A stretch of DNA of 64,000 bases from Janthinobacterium sp. LM6 (GCF_002002885.1 NZ_CP019510.1:2666001-2730000); one strand, 5' to 3'. Shown: positions 9,281-18,602, counted from the stretch's first letter. Notes: generated from the sequence alone by a model not told the origin. Numbers and translations are program-made.

Positions 9281-9568
9281 TCAATGGACTGGCGTGGCGG
9301 ACAGTTCCTTCAGTTCGCGGATGGTGATGTCCGATTTTTCATGCATGCGCAATAAAATCGTTGCACCGACCGACAGTTTGCCGTGACGAATCTTGCTGAT
9401 GATGGGCGGCTGCACTTCCAGTACACGGCACAGTTCCGCATCATTTTTCAGGTTCATCTTCTCGATCAGGGTGTCGAGCAGCTTGTTGGGCACAAAACTC
9501 GATGGTTCGAGCGCACGCGCCCGGTTCATCGCTTCAATCATTTCCAGCTTCTTTTGCCGAACGTTCAT
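9281..9568 (-). CDS. Small XRE-like helix-turn-helix protein
   Basis: A 95-residue protein. The centre (about 32-75, NDAELCRVLEVQPPIISKIRHGK) has the XRE/Cro pattern: a first helix, a turn, then a recognition helix with IISKIRHG, followed by a helix ending in LLRMHEKSD. The ATG has an excellent ribosome site (AAGGAGGAG) upstream. No toxin or phage gene is next to it. It lies downstream of the ABC ATPase on the same strand, separated by 179 bases. It is most likely a DNA-binding regulator; its target is unknown. Confidence 0.75.
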   Translation of the reverse strand: MNVRQKKLEMIEAMNRARALEPSSFVPNKLLDTLIEKMNLKNDAELCRVLEVQPPIISKIRHGKLSVGATILLRMHEKSDITIRELKELSATPVH

Positions 9569-9738
9569 TTACTCCTCCTTCAGGTTATGCAAGGGACGAG
9601 ACCACTTTAGGCGGTCCCGGCTATAGTTCGTCATCGCAGTACGGCTGTCTGGGTGACGTGACAACATTCGCGTTAAAACATTGATAACCAGGCAAGTGTT
9701 TTAAATAATACTACGATAACAAAACTTGTGACAGATGG

Positions 9739-9755
9739 TCAGTTAAATTAACTGA
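9739..9755. repeat. Perfect 17-base palindrome at the end of the ABC ATPase gene
   Basis: TCAGTTAA (9739-9746) and TTAACTGA (9748-9755) are perfect arms around a single A and span the stop codon of the ATPase gene. It sits in an AT-rich stretch (9640-9780). It could be a weak terminator hairpin or a protein-binding palindrome. Confidence 0.4.
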
Positions 9756-10440
9756 TTGTTTGATCAATTTGGTTGACGATTGTTGTATTTTGTAGTCCGC
9801 TTTTGGTCAATATCATGGTTCTGTCCGCCATTTCGGCGGCGACCAGCGAATGCGTGACCATGATTGCGCAGCTGCCGTTGGCCTTGATTTCGGCGCGCAG
9901 CAATTGCAGGATGCTGTGTGCCGTGTCCGGGTCGAGGTTGCCGGTAGGCTCGTCGGCCAGCACCAGCGCCGGCTTGTGCACGAGCGCGCGGGCAATGGCC
10001 ACGCGCTGCATTTCACCGCCGGACAATTGCTGCGGAAAGTCGCCGCCGCGTCCGCCCAGGCCGACCGCCTCGAGCATGCTGGCGGCACGCTCCTGGGGCA
10101 GTCCGTTGAGCAGCAGCGGCAGGGCCACGTTTTGCAGCAGGGTCAGGTGCGGCAAGACGTGGAAAGCCTGGAAAATAAAGCCCATGCGGGCGCGACGCAG
10201 CCGGGTGGCGGCGGCGTCATCGAGGCTGGACATGGCAATGCCGTCCACCAGGATAGGGTGCGCTTCGGCACCCGCGTCGGGCGTATCGAGGCCGGCGATC
10301 AGGTTCAGCAAGGTCGACTTGCCCACGCCCGAGTCGCCCATGATGGCGATGAATTCCCCCGCCTTGAAACGGCAGGAAATATTCGCCAGCACGGGACGGG
10401 CATTGGCATAGGACTTCGACAGATGGCGCAATTCGAGCAT
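9748..10440 (-). CDS. ABC transporter ATP-binding protein, LolD/MacB type, without a permease
   Basis: A 230-residue ATPase with a complete set of motifs: Walker A GDSGVGKST, signature LSGGEMQRVAIARA, Walker B LVLADEPTGNLD and the switch His in MVTHS. The pattern and size match the LolD/MacB/YbbA subfamily, whose members power extrusion of lipoproteins or hydrophobic substrates from the inner membrane. The start at 10440 (MLELRHLSKSYANA) fits the family better than the longer frame to 10500, although its ribosome site is weak. No FtsX-like permease is adjacent, so the partner must be encoded elsewhere or the gene is an orphan. Confidence 0.85.
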   Translation of the reverse strand: MLELRHLSKSYANARPVLANISCRFKAGEFIAIMGDSGVGKSTLLNLIAGLDTPDAGAEAHPILVDGIAMSSLDDAAATRLRRARMGFIFQAFHVLPHLTLLQNVALPLLLNGLPQERAASMLEAVGLGGRGGDFPQQLSGGEMQRVAIARALVHKPALVLADEPTGNLDPDTAHSILQLLRAEIKANGSCAIMVTHSLVAAEMADRTMILTKSGLQNTTIVNQIDQTIS

Positions 10441-10753
10441 GATGTTAACGGCTATCGTAAAGGGAGGCACGCGGGGGAGAGGGGGGCCTGGGAACTGCAA
10501 AGGGGCGCGGATTGTTTGGCCGGCAATGTGTAGTATACGACAGGCTTATGCTTTTTGCTTGGCAATACCAATTTTGTGTGAACGCCGCCGATATGAACCC
10601 TAAGTTACCTGCCGCACGGCTGGCTTGCGCGGATTCCGCTATGATGGAAAAAAGTCATCGGCAAGGCGCCCGCCAACCGCTACGGCAGGGGCGGCGCGCC
10701 CGGTGGCCGACCGTGCAAGCCCTTCGTGAACCTAACATTGACGACGCCAGCCC

Positions 10754-11746
10754 ATGACCATGCCACTTGCGCAACAGCAGTCCGATTTCCGCCCCGCCAG
10801 CCACGCCGCGGCGGCCAGCGCCACTCCTGCCACGATAGCCGAGATCAGCAGCGGCCTGCTGGCGCGCCAGGCCTGGACCTCGCCCAAGTACCTGTACGAC
10901 GCGCTCGGCTCCAAACTGTTCGAAGCCATCTGCGCCTTGCCCGAGTACTATCCGACGCGCACGGAAGCGGCCATCTTCGCCCGCCACGGCGCCGAGATCG
11001 CGCACGCCGTGGGGCCGGGCGGCACCCTGATCGACTTGGGCGCGGGCAATTGCGCCAAGGCCGCCAGCCTGTTCCCGCTGCTGCACCCGGCCCAATACGT
11101 GGCCGTGGATATTTCCTACGATTTCCTCAGCGAATCGCTGAGCCGGCTGCAGCAGCGCTTTCCGCACATCGAGATGACGGGCCTGGGCCTGGATTTTTCC
11201 AGCCGCCTGGACTTGCCCGACAGCGTGCGCGAGGCGCGGCGATTATTCTTCTATCCCGGCTCGTCGATCGGCAATTTTGCTCCAGAGCAAGCGACCGCCT
11301 TCCTGCGCCGCCTGCGCGCGAATGCGGATGGCGATGGCGGCCTGCTGATCGGCGTCGACCTGGTCAAGGACGACGCCATCCTCGACGCCGCCTATGACGA
11401 TGCGCTGGGCGTCACGGCCGCCTTCAACCTGAACATGCTGCGCCACGTGAACGGGCTGATCGGCGCCGATTTCGACGTGCGCGCGTGGCAGCACCACGGC
11501 TTTTTCAATGCCGACGAGCGCCGCGTCGAAATGCACCTGGAAGCGCGCAGCGAACAAGTTGTCCATTGGAAAGGTGGCCAGCGGCGCTTCGCGAAAGGCG
11601 AGCGCATCCATACGGAAGACAGCTACAAATACACGCGCGCCACCTTCGTCGGCTTGCTGGAGCAGGCCGGGTTTTCCACAGTGCAAGTCTGGACGGACCC
11701 GCAGCAGTGGTTTGCGGTTATCTACGCGCGGGTAATCAGGGACTAA
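10754..11746 (+). CDS. egtD: L-histidine N-alpha-methyltransferase
   Basis: EgtD trimethylates histidine to hercynine with S-adenosylmethionine, the first step of ergothioneine synthesis. The 330-residue protein is of typical length. The N-terminal PKYLYDALGSKLFEAICALPEYYPTR and the SAM-binding LIDLGAGNCAKAASLF are diagnostic, followed by FYPGSSIGNF and the C-terminal catalytic region containing FNADERRVEMHLEAR. egtB follows 163 bases downstream, separated by a cruciform element. A near-complete pathway with EgtB is therefore present without egtA, egtC or a desulfurase nearby. Confidence 0.93.
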   Translation: MTMPLAQQQSDFRPASHAAAASATPATIAEISSGLLARQAWTSPKYLYDALGSKLFEAICALPEYYPTRTEAAIFARHGAEIAHAVGPGGTLIDLGAGNCAKAASLFPLLHPAQYVAVDISYDFLSESLSRLQQRFPHIEMTGLGLDFSSRLDLPDSVREARRLFFYPGSSIGNFAPEQATAFLRRLRANADGDGGLLIGVDLVKDDAILDAAYDDALGVTAAFNLNMLRHVNGLIGADFDVRAWQHHGFFNADERRVEMHLEARSEQVVHWKGGQRRFAKGERIHTEDSYKYTRATFVGLLEQAGFSTVQVWTDPQQWFAVIYARVIRD

Positions 11747-11747
11747 C

Positions 11748-11879
11748 AACGCCTGGCCAAACCTACTGCGCGTCGCGCTTTGCGGCCTGCAATGCTCACC
11801 GGCTCGGCGCCCCCGTACAAAGTACGGTGCGCTTCTCAGCCACAAATCACTGCCGCTCGCTACGGTTTTGTCAGGCGTT
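11748..11879. repeat. Large imperfect palindrome (cruciform element) between egtD and egtB
   Basis: Outer arms AACGCCTG (11748-11755) and CAGGCGTT (11872-11879) are perfect. Inner segments also pair imperfectly, and the centre is CCGTAC-AAA-GTACGG (about 11813-11827). The whole gap therefore folds back on itself. The design, with a GTAC-containing centre, resembles the element at 54875-54978, so I infer a dispersed repeat family. No coding content is seen. Read-through from egtD to egtB would have to pass this structure. Confidence 0.6.
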
Positions 11880-11909
11880 CAAGATACCAACATAAAACAA
11901 AGAACTATC

Positions 11910-13154
11910 ATGCTGATCGATCATTACCATCAAGTGCGCCAGCATTCTCTGCGGCTGGCCGAACCCCTGTCCGACGAGGATTGCGGCGCCCAGTCGATGC
12001 CGGACGCCAGTCCCGTCAAATGGCACCTCGCGCATACCACCTGGTTCTTCGAAACGTTTATCCTGGAAAGCATGGAGGCGGCGTTCGCGCCATTCCACCC
12101 CGCCTTCCGCGTGCTGTTCAACTCGTATTACAACGGCGTGGGCGAGAAGCACCCGCGCGCCCAGCGGGGCTTGCTGACGCGCCCCGGCATGGATGTCGTG
12201 CGCGCCTACCGGGCCAACGTCGATGCGCGCATCGCGCGCTTGCTGGGGGGCGAACTGGCGCGCGACGAGCGCGAACGGCTGACCATGCTGCTGGCGCTGG
12301 GCCTCGAGCATGAGCAGCAGCACCAGGAATTGCTGTTGACGGACGTCAAGCACCTGCTGGCGCAAAGCGCGCTGTTTCCCGCTTACATGGGCAGTGCGCG
12401 GGACAGCGGGCTTGCGCCAGCGCAAGAACACGCGCAGCCCACGGCCTGGCTCGCCTTTGACGGCGGCCTGGCGCAGATCGGCCATGCGGGCGACGGCTTT
12501 TGCTTCGACAATGAATTGCCGCGCCATCCGCAATACGTGGCGCCCTTCGAACTGGCCAGCGCGCTGGTGACGAATGGCGACTATCTCGCCTTCATCGAGG
12601 CGGGCGGCTACCGCACGGCGCACCTGTGGCTGGCCGAAGGCTGGGACTGGGTGCGCAGCCAGCAGTTGCAATGCCCGCTGTACTGGCAGCGCGATGACGC
12701 CGGCCGCTGGCAGGAATTCACCTTATTTGGCTTGCGGCCGCTCGATCTCCAGGCGCCGGCCACGCATGTATCGCTGTTCGAGGCCGATGCGTATGCGCAC
12801 TGGGCTGGCGCGCGCCTGCCGACGGAAGCGGAGTGGGAAGTGGCGGCGCAAGGCGTCGCCATGGAAACGGGCCGGCTGCATCCGGCCGCCGGCGCGCCGG
12901 GAGCAGGCTTGCGGCAAATGTTTGGCCACTGCTGGCAGTGGACCAGCAGCAGCTACGCGCCGTATCCGGGCTACCGCACGGCGCCCGGGGCGCTCGGCGA
13001 ATACAACGGCAAGTTCATGCTGAATCAATATGTGTTGCGCGGCTCGTCGTGCGCCACGCCGGCCGGCCATGCGCGTGCCAGCTACCGCAATTTCTTCCCG
13101 GCCGGCGCGCGCTGGCAATTTTCCGGCATCCGCCTGGCGCGCCAGGTGGAATAA
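11910..13154 (+). CDS. egtB: Hercynine oxygenase (ergothioneine biosynthesis)
   Basis: EgtB is a non-heme iron enzyme that couples hercynine to a thiol with O2 to make the sulfoxide precursor of ergothioneine. The protein has 414 residues. The N-terminal DinB-like domain carries an iron-ligand pair in EHEQQHQE (H-x3-H-x-E) and WHLAHTTWFFETF near residue 38. The C-terminal half is a formylglycine-generating-enzyme-like domain (ARLPTEAEWEVAA near 302, FGHCWQWTSSSYAPYPGY). I chose ATG 11910 over the TTG at 11868, which lies inside the cruciform element. It ends 12 bases from the convergent chemoreceptor. Confidence 0.92.
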   Translation: MLIDHYHQVRQHSLRLAEPLSDEDCGAQSMPDASPVKWHLAHTTWFFETFILESMEAAFAPFHPAFRVLFNSYYNGVGEKHPRAQRGLLTRPGMDVVRAYRANVDARIARLLGGELARDERERLTMLLALGLEHEQQHQELLLTDVKHLLAQSALFPAYMGSARDSGLAPAQEHAQPTAWLAFDGGLAQIGHAGDGFCFDNELPRHPQYVAPFELASALVTNGDYLAFIEAGGYRTAHLWLAEGWDWVRSQQLQCPLYWQRDDAGRWQEFTLFGLRPLDLQAPATHVSLFEADAYAHWAGARLPTEAEWEVAAQGVAMETGRLHPAAGAPGAGLRQMFGHCWQWTSSSYAPYPGYRTAPGALGEYNGKFMLNQYVLRGSSCATPAGHARASYRNFFPAGARWQFSGIRLARQVE

Positions 13155-13166
13155 AGGTGGAGTAAC

Positions 13167-14771
13167 TTAGTGCAGGCGCGGCACGGCGGGCGCGTCGGGG
13201 CGGGGCGGCGCCTTGGCGACGGCGCTCTGTTCCAGCTTGAACTGGCTGACGAGGGTTTCCAGGTCGCCCGCCTGTTCATGCATGGCTGCCGCAGCCGCGG
13301 CCGCTTCCTCGACCAGGGCCGCGTTTTGCTGCGTCGTCTGGTCCATCTGCATGATGGCGGCATTGATTTGCTCGATGCCTTCGCTTTGCTCGTGGTTGGC
13401 GACGCTGATTTCACCGACGATGGCGCTGACCCGGCCCACGCTGGCCACCACTTCATCCATCGTCGCGCCCGCCTGGCTGACCAGCTGTGCGCCCTGGTCG
13501 ACCCGGCTGACGGAGTCGGCAATGAGTTCCTTGATTTCCTTGGCGGCGGCCGCCGAGCGTTGCGCCAGGTTGCGCACTTCGGAAGCCACGACAGCAAAGC
13601 CCCGTCCCTGTTCGCCGGCCCTGGCCGCCTCGACCGCCGCGTTCAGGGCCAGGATGTTCGTCTGGAAGGCGATGCCGTCGATGACGGCGATGATGTCGAC
13701 GATCTTGCGCGACGAGGCATTGATGGCGTCCATGGTGCCGATCACTTCCGCCATGGCCGAGCCGCCGCGCTGCGCGATGGCCGATGCCGAGCGGGCCAGG
13801 CTGTCGGCCTGGCGCGCATTGTCGCTGTTGCTGCGCACGGTGCCCGTCAGTTCGATCATCGACGAGGCCGTCTCTTCCAGCGCGCTCGCTTGCGCTTCCG
13901 TGCGGGCCGACAGGTCGGCATTGCCGCTGGCAATCTGGCTCGACGCCACGGCGATGGTGCCCGTGCCGCCGCGCACCTGGCCCACCAGGGTGGCCAGGTT
14001 GGTATTCATGTCGCGCAGCGCCTGCAGCAGCTGGCCCGCTTCATCCTTGCCGTCGGCCACGATTTTACTGCTCAGGTCGCCTCCGGCCACGGCTTGCGCC
14101 ACGCGCAAGGCATACGCGATCGGCGTGGTGATCGAGCGCGTGACCCGCCAGGCAAAGAGCACGCCCAGCAGCAGGGCGGCCGTGCCCAGGCTGGCCATCA
14201 GCACATTGGCGGCGGAAATATTCTGCTTGATTTGCTGGCCGCCATGCACGACCACGCCGCGCTGGATTTCATTCAGGCGGTTGACCGTCTTTTGCAGCTG
14301 GTTCAGGGCGGGCAGGGTGTCGTCGCGCACGTGCTTGGCCGCTTCCGCGCGCTGCCCCGCCACCAGCAGCTTGTCGGCCTGGCTGAACGACACGACATAG
14401 GCCTTGCGCTGCTGCTTCAGGGTGGCCAGCAATTCCTTGCCTTCAGGCAGCACGATCAGGCGGTCGAGCACGACCAGCGCATCGGTGATGGTGGCCTTGT
14501 TGGCGTCGATTTCGCCGTGGATGGCGTTGGCGCGGGCCGGATCTTCATGGATGAACAGTTCCAGCACCAGTGCCGCGTTCGAACGCGTGGTACTGCGGAT
14601 GGTGGCGATGGCGTCGGCCTTGGCCCAGTCTTTCTCGATGATGGCTTCGCTGAGCGCACCGATTCTATCCAGGCGCAGCAGGCCCGTGCCCACCAGCACT
14701 GCCATCAGCAGCAGCACCACGCCAAAACCGGCACCCAGGCGCGCGCCTATCTTCATATCCGTCAATTTCAT
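13167..14771 (-). CDS. Methyl-accepting chemotaxis protein
   Basis: A 534-residue membrane chemoreceptor. There is an N-terminal transmembrane helix at about 11-31, a periplasmic four-helix-bundle sensor, a second membrane helix near 190-210, a HAMP linker and a methylated signalling domain. The hairpin tip [29 protein letters not shown] is complete. The tail is alanine- and proline-rich ([15 protein letters not shown]), without a CheR-binding pentapeptide. The ATG at 14771 follows GAGGGA; a longer frame to 14825 lacks this site. The ligand cannot be predicted. No che genes are adjacent. Confidence 0.93.
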   Translation of the reverse strand: MKLTDMKIGARLGAGFGVVLLLMAVLVGTGLLRLDRIGALSEAIIEKDWAKADAIATIRSTTRSNAALVLELFIHEDPARANAIHGEIDANKATITDALVVLDRLIVLPEGKELLATLKQQRKAYVVSFSQADKLLVAGQRAEAAKHVRDDTLPALNQLQKTVNRLNEIQRGVVVHGGQQIKQNISAANVLMASLGTAALLLGVLFAWRVTRSITTPIAYALRVAQAVAGGDLSSKIVADGKDEAGQLLQALRDMNTNLATLVGQVRGGTGTIAVASSQIASGNADLSARTEAQASALEETASSMIELTGTVRSNSDNARQADSLARSASAIAQRGGSAMAEVIGTMDAINASSRKIVDIIAVIDGIAFQTNILALNAAVEAARAGEQGRGFAVVASEVRNLAQRSAAAAKEIKELIADSVSRVDQGAQLVSQAGATMDEVVASVGRVSAIVGEISVANHEQSEGIEQINAAIMQMDQTTQQNAALVEEAAAAAAAMHEQAGDLETLVSQFKLEQSAVAKAPPRPDAPAVPRLH

Positions 14772-14876
14772 ACTGATTCCCTCGGTAGCTAATGATCTGT
14801 CTCCGGTGGTCTTGTTATGAAACAATTATACGGCGGGTGATACCTGATTTGCACTACTAATTGCCTTGCAGAAATG

Positions 14877-14912
14877 AAAAAGCGGCACGGCGATCAAGCC
14901 GTACCGCTTTTT
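14877..14912 (-). terminator. Rho-independent terminator after leuA
   Basis: AAAAAGCGGcACGGC and GCCGTaCCGCTTTTT pair with one mismatch around GATCAA, with A and T runs on both sides. It lies 27 bases past the leuA stop on the minus strand and could work in both directions. Confidence 0.85.
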
Positions 14913-14938
14913 CTCCCTCTGGAGCGTGCCGAAATTGC

Positions 14939-16645
14939 TTAGGCGGCGCTGGCAGCCACGTCGGCCGCTGTTGTTTTTTCGGCTTCCGTCTGCCCGATGC
15001 GGCGGTTCACGGCGGACAGCACGGCCTTGAACGAGGCGGTGACGATATTGCTGTCGATGGCGGCGCCGAACAGGGTCGGGCCGTTGTCGAGGCGCAATTC
15101 CACGTAGCAAGCCGCTTGCGCATTGGCGCCGGAGCCGATCGAGTGCTCATGGTAATCCATCAGCTTGATGTCGAGACCGAGCGCATTGACGAAGGCGTCG
15201 ATGGGGCCGTTGCCGCCGCCTTGCAGGGCCAGCGGCGTCTGGCGGTGCGACAGGCTGATGTCGATCTGCACGGACTCGTCGCTGCTGGTGTCCTCCACCA
15301 TGCGGTGCGCAGCGTAGGCGTAGGGCGCCGTCTGCTCCAGGTACTCGCGCTGGAAGATTTCATGGATATCCTGCGCGGCGATTTCGCGGCCCGTGGCGTC
15401 GGCCACGGCTTGCACGGCGCGCGAGAATTCGATCTGCAGGCGGCGCGGCAAGACCAGGCCGTATTCCTGTTCCAGCAAATATGCCATGCCGCCCTTGCCG
15501 GACTGGCTGTTGACGCGGATCACGGCGTCGTAGCTGCGGCCCAGGTCGGCCGGGTCGATCGGCAAGTACGGCACTTCCCAGATGCTGTCCGGTTGTTGCT
15601 TGGCAAAACCTTTCTTGATGGCATCTTGGTGCGAGCCGGAGAATGCCGTGAACACCAGGTCGCCCGCATACGGGTGGCGCGGGTGGACGGGCAGCTGGTT
15701 GCATTCTTCCACGCACTTGCGCACCGTATCGATGTCGGAGAAATCCAGGCCCGGGTGCACGCCTTGCGTGTACAAGTTCATCGCCAACGTCACCAGGTCG
15801 ACGTTGCCGGTGCGCTCGCCATTGCCGAACAAACAGCCTTCCACGCGGTCGGCGCCCGCCATCACGGCCAGCTCGGCCGATGCGACAGCCGTGCCGCGGT
15901 CGTTATGCGGGTGCACGCTGATGATGATGGAATCGCGGCGCGCCAGCTTGCGCGACATCCATTCGATCTGGTCCGCATACACGTTGGGCGTGCTGCATTC
16001 CACGGTCGATGGCAGGTTGATGATCATCTTGTTGGCCGGCGTCGGCTTCCAGATGGCGCTGACGGCGTCGCAGATATGCTTGGAGAAATCGAGCTCCGTG
16101 GTGGAAAACGATTCCGGCGTGTATTCAAAACCCCATTCCGTTTCCGGGTGCTGGGCCACCAACTGTTTTACCAAAGTGGTACCGGTGGTGGCGATATTCG
16201 TGATTTCTTCGCGCGACATGCCGAACACGACCTTGCGGAACACGGGCGCCACGGAGTTGTACAGGTGGACGATGGCGCGCTTGGCGCCGACGACGGATTC
16301 CACCGTGCGGCGGATCAGCTCTTCGCGCGACTGGGTCAGCACGATGATGGTGACATCGTCCGGGATGCGGCCTTCATCGACGAGCTTGCGGACAAAATCG
16401 AAATCCGTCTGCGATGCCGATGGGAAACCCACTTCGATTTCCTTCAGGCCGATGGCGATCAGCATGTCGAAGAACCGCAGCTTCTTTTCCGCGCTCATCG
16501 GCTCGATCAAGGACTGATTGCCGTCACGCAAGTCGGTGCTCATCCAGATGGGCGGTTTGCTGATGATCTGGTTTGGCCATTGACGGTCGGTCAATTTGAC
16601 GGGAGGAAAGGCGCGGTATTTGGAAGCTGGGTTTTGCAACATCAT
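14939..16645 (-). CDS. leuA: 2-isopropylmalate synthase
   Basis: LeuA condenses acetyl-CoA and 2-ketoisovalerate, the committed step of leucine synthesis. The 568-residue length matches the long form, with the TIM barrel followed by the C-terminal LeuA allosteric domain (about 440-560) used for leucine feedback inhibition. Active-site segments are [11 protein letters not shown] near residue 37, the metal ligands in HPHNDRGT and the [11 protein letters not shown] loop. The ATG at 16645 has AGGAGT nine bases upstream. The gene has a ~305-base transcribed leader that encodes a leucine-rich peptide, so attenuation control is likely. No other leu genes are adjacent. Confidence 0.96.
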   Translation of the reverse strand: MMLQNPASKYRAFPPVKLTDRQWPNQIISKPPIWMSTDLRDGNQSLIEPMSAEKKLRFFDMLIAIGLKEIEVGFPSASQTDFDFVRKLVDEGRIPDDVTIIVLTQSREELIRRTVESVVGAKRAIVHLYNSVAPVFRKVVFGMSREEITNIATTGTTLVKQLVAQHPETEWGFEYTPESFSTTELDFSKHICDAVSAIWKPTPANKMIINLPSTVECSTPNVYADQIEWMSRKLARRDSIIISVHPHNDRGTAVASAELAVMAGADRVEGCLFGNGERTGNVDLVTLAMNLYTQGVHPGLDFSDIDTVRKCVEECNQLPVHPRHPYAGDLVFTAFSGSHQDAIKKGFAKQQPDSIWEVPYLPIDPADLGRSYDAVIRVNSQSGKGGMAYLLEQEYGLVLPRRLQIEFSRAVQAVADATGREIAAQDIHEIFQREYLEQTAPYAYAAHRMVEDTSSDESVQIDISLSHRQTPLALQGGGNGPIDAFVNALGLDIKLMDYHEHSIGSGANAQAACYVELRLDNGPTLFGAAIDSNIVTASFKAVLSAVNRRIGQTEAEKTTAADVAASAA

Positions 16646-16680
16646 GATCGGGTACTCCTGAAGATAGGGGGAAATCAATG

Positions 16681-16714
16681 GTTGTGGCGCAAGCTTGCCG
16701 GGCGGCCACGCAAC
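16681..16714 (-). promoter_or_regulatory. Hairpin in the leuA leader just before the leuA start
   Basis: In the transcript GTTGcgTGGC (16714-16705) pairs with GCCACAAC (16688-16681), and the loop contains the palindrome GCAAGCTTGC. The GGCAAGC in this loop can instead pair with GCTTGCC near the end of the 34-codon leader ORF. Such mutually exclusive pairing is what an attenuator or a translation-control switch needs. There is no U-run after it. Confidence 0.45.
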
Positions 16715-16715
16715 A

Positions 16716-16820
16716 CTAGGCCAGGCAAGCGATCGGTAGCGGTAGCAGAGCGGCCGCGATGCCGGCAGGGGCGGTCGCAGCGGGGATTACGTGTACGAAT
16801 GGGGATGGTGCAAACATCAT
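16716..16820 (-). CDS. Short leader ORF upstream of leuA (34 codons)
   Basis: ATG ATG at 16820 follows GGAAGG at good spacing, and the frame ends at TAG 16716-16718. The peptide is Ala/Pro-rich with a CTG CTA CCG CTA CCG ATC run near its end. CTA is expected to be a rare codon in a genome this GC-rich. It lies inside the leuA transcribed leader, between the leucine leader peptide and leuA. It may act as a second control ORF or couple translation to RNA folding. It could also be a chance ORF. Confidence 0.4.
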   Translation of the reverse strand: MMFAPSPFVHVIPAATAPAGIAAALLPLPIACLA

Positions 16821-16881
16821 CAAACCTTCCAGGGTTTTTGAAACACGCCGGCGTGTGGCCAGGCGAAGCAATGCGGCAAAC

Positions 16882-16950
16882 TTATGCGCGTGCTAGTAGT
16901 AGTCGCGATAGCGACAGCAGGGAAGGGGAGGAATGTTTGAAGGAGGACAT
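16882..16950 (-). CDS. leuL: Leucine leader peptide of leuA (22 residues)
   Basis: A 22-codon ORF starts at the ATG at 16950 and stops at TAA 16882-16884. Six of its residues are Leu, at positions 11, 12, 14, 17, 18 and 19, and four of these use CTA, including CTA CTA CTA in a row. This is the classic makeup of a leader peptide that stalls ribosomes when charged tRNA-Leu is scarce. The promoter -10 ends only 6 bases before the ATG, so the message appears to be leaderless. A perfect 14-base palindrome (16843-16856) followed by UUUC lies 25 bases past its stop. Confidence 0.75.
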   Translation of the reverse strand: MSSFKHSSPSLLSLSRLLLARA

Positions 16951-16956
16951 GCACTC

Positions 16957-16986
16957 AATGTAAGGGATGTCGGGCGGGGCTGTCAA
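16957..16986 (-). promoter_or_regulatory. Sigma-70 promoter of the leuA leader transcript
   Basis: On the minus strand TTGACA (16986-16981) and TACATT (16962-16957) are separated by 18 bases. The expected start point falls at or next to the ATG of the leader peptide at 16950. Confidence 0.75.
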
Positions 16987-17128
16987 GCATATTTCAGCCG
17001 GGAGCGATGCTGCTGCCATGCCGCGGGACGACTTATTGTTCCTGCGCAACTTACTTTTCTATTATTGTTGAATAATGCAGTTTCCGTCTGGCGACGCGTG
17101 TCGCCCGTCCTGCATGGGAGTCGGCTGC

Positions 17129-17395
17129 ATGGAATCCTTGCTGAAATACTATGAACTGGAACTGGGCATGCTGCGTACGCACCAGCAGGAATTTGCCGCC
17201 CGCTATCCTGGTGTCGCTGCTGCACTGGGCATCGTGGGCAGCAACTGCCACGATCCCCACATCGAGCGCCTGATCGAGGCATATGCTCTGTGCAATGCCC
17301 GCACGGCCAAGAAGATCGATGATGCGCGCCATGTTTTCACCGAGTCCATGCTGGAGGTGAATTTCCCGCACTACCTGCGGCCGTTTCCAGCGTGT
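17129..17395 (+). pseudogene. tssF (vasA/impG) 5' fragment, type VI secretion baseplate
   Basis: The first ~88 codons match the N-terminus of TssF, a baseplate protein of type VI secretion: LLKYYELELGMLRTHQQEF, then DPHIERLIEAYALCNAR, then EVNFPHYLRPFPACS. A full TssF is about 600 residues. Similarity ends near 17395 and the sequence changes into a decayed lipase-like gene in another frame. No other tss genes are in the window, so this is a deletion scar of a former locus. The ATG at 17129 follows the family start. Confidence 0.75.
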
Positions 17396-18584
17396 TCGTC
17401 AGTGGTGCGCTGGGCTTGTCGACAATTATGTGTTGTGCAATCCGCCCTGCAGCGTGGTGAAAGACAATATGGCGGAGAACTTGACGTCGTCGAACCTGAA
17501 GGCGGTCGACGGCGGCACGGGCCGCCAGACGGCCGCGGCGCGCCGAACAATGGCCGGCCGAGAAAATCGACCAGGCCATGAGCAGTGCCCACCATCCATT
17601 CAAGGCGCAGCAGGATATCGATGCCTATGGCGGGGGGGCGTCGGCGTAACGGGCGCGTACGACTATTGGGGCGATCATCGTCCTGCCATTGATTTTGGCA
17701 GCGACCATTTCTGGAATCCGCCTTCCATGATTTCCACCTATAGCGTGGCCAAGGGCCTGGAAGCGCAAGAGAACTGGCTGTTCCAGATACTCACCGTGGC
17801 GTTTGCGCCCATCGCCATCGTGGCCACCACCTTGATGCGCAAGCGTATCAATGCCTCGCCTGACAAGTACTGGAAAATCCCGCTGGAAGCGCCCGACCTG
17901 CCAGAGACCTTCTTTCCGCAGGCAAAGTTATTTGGCGCTATCTGCCCCAGTTTCGACATGGGATTGCATCCGCATGGCTGGAATCGCAACAAGGATGCCG
18001 CCCATCCGAAGGGCGACCCCTTCCATGGCGAGCGCGAACTGGAGATACCGCGCGGTGGCCTGCATGGCGAAAAACAACGCACCGATGCGGCGCGCGGCAA
18101 CGAGGAGAGCGAAGCGGCCCTGCAATACGAATACCACGCCTCCCTGCGCATGATGGCCAAGCGCGAAGGGAAGGTCGAGAAAGGCAAACACGTCACGGAA
18201 GAAGACCGTCCCGAGACGGCGAGCGCGCAATACACGGCATGGCGCCATCGGAAAATCCAGGCGGGACTCGCTGGAAACGTCGGCACCTATGCCACCGATC
18301 ACTCCACCATCCTGACCAACAGCGAGCATTCCAGAAAGGCGCTGGCGTATGACGTGGCCGTGGGCTGTTGCCATCTGCTGGAAACGGATTTGCGGGAGTT
18401 GAGGACGATGGCGGATTGGCGGTTTCTTTATGAGATTGAAGGTGATGAGGAGATAAAGAAATTTGACGAATATTTTACTAAAGGAAAGTTGAAAAAGAGG
18501 ACTGCCTTGGAATGGGTCGGTGAGTCCGCAGAAGGTGCAATGCCAAAAAAAATAAAGAACTCGCGTGAAAATGGCGGTCTTTAA
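17391..18584 (+). pseudogene. Tle3-like type VI lipase effector, decayed C-terminal remnant
   Basis: The longest open frame (17430-18584) starts in GLVDNYVLCNPPCSVV and GGTGRQTAAAR, which resemble the mid-region of Tle3-type T6SS phospholipases. It then loses sense until about 17655. An adjacent frame holds a short sensible stretch (AEKIDQAMSSAHHPFKAQQDIDAYGGG), so frameshifts are likely. From YDYWGDH onward it looks like a Tle3 C-terminal region: KYWKIPLEAPDLPETFFP, then NEESEAALQYEYHASLRM, then TYATDHSTILTNSEHSRKALAYDVAVG. The hydrolase core with its catalytic serine is missing. The family name rests on recalled similarity and on the Tla3-like neighbours. Confidence 0.5.
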
Positions 18585-18602
18585 AAAATGGAGAAGCTAA
18601 CT

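Noticed and set aside
9072-9386. 104-codon ORF upstream of the HTH gene
   Set aside because: It is antisense to the HTH gene at its end and has no domain or ribosome site.
10512-10757. 81-codon ORF before egtD
   Set aside because: It overlaps the egtD start, has no ribosome site and no recognisable features.
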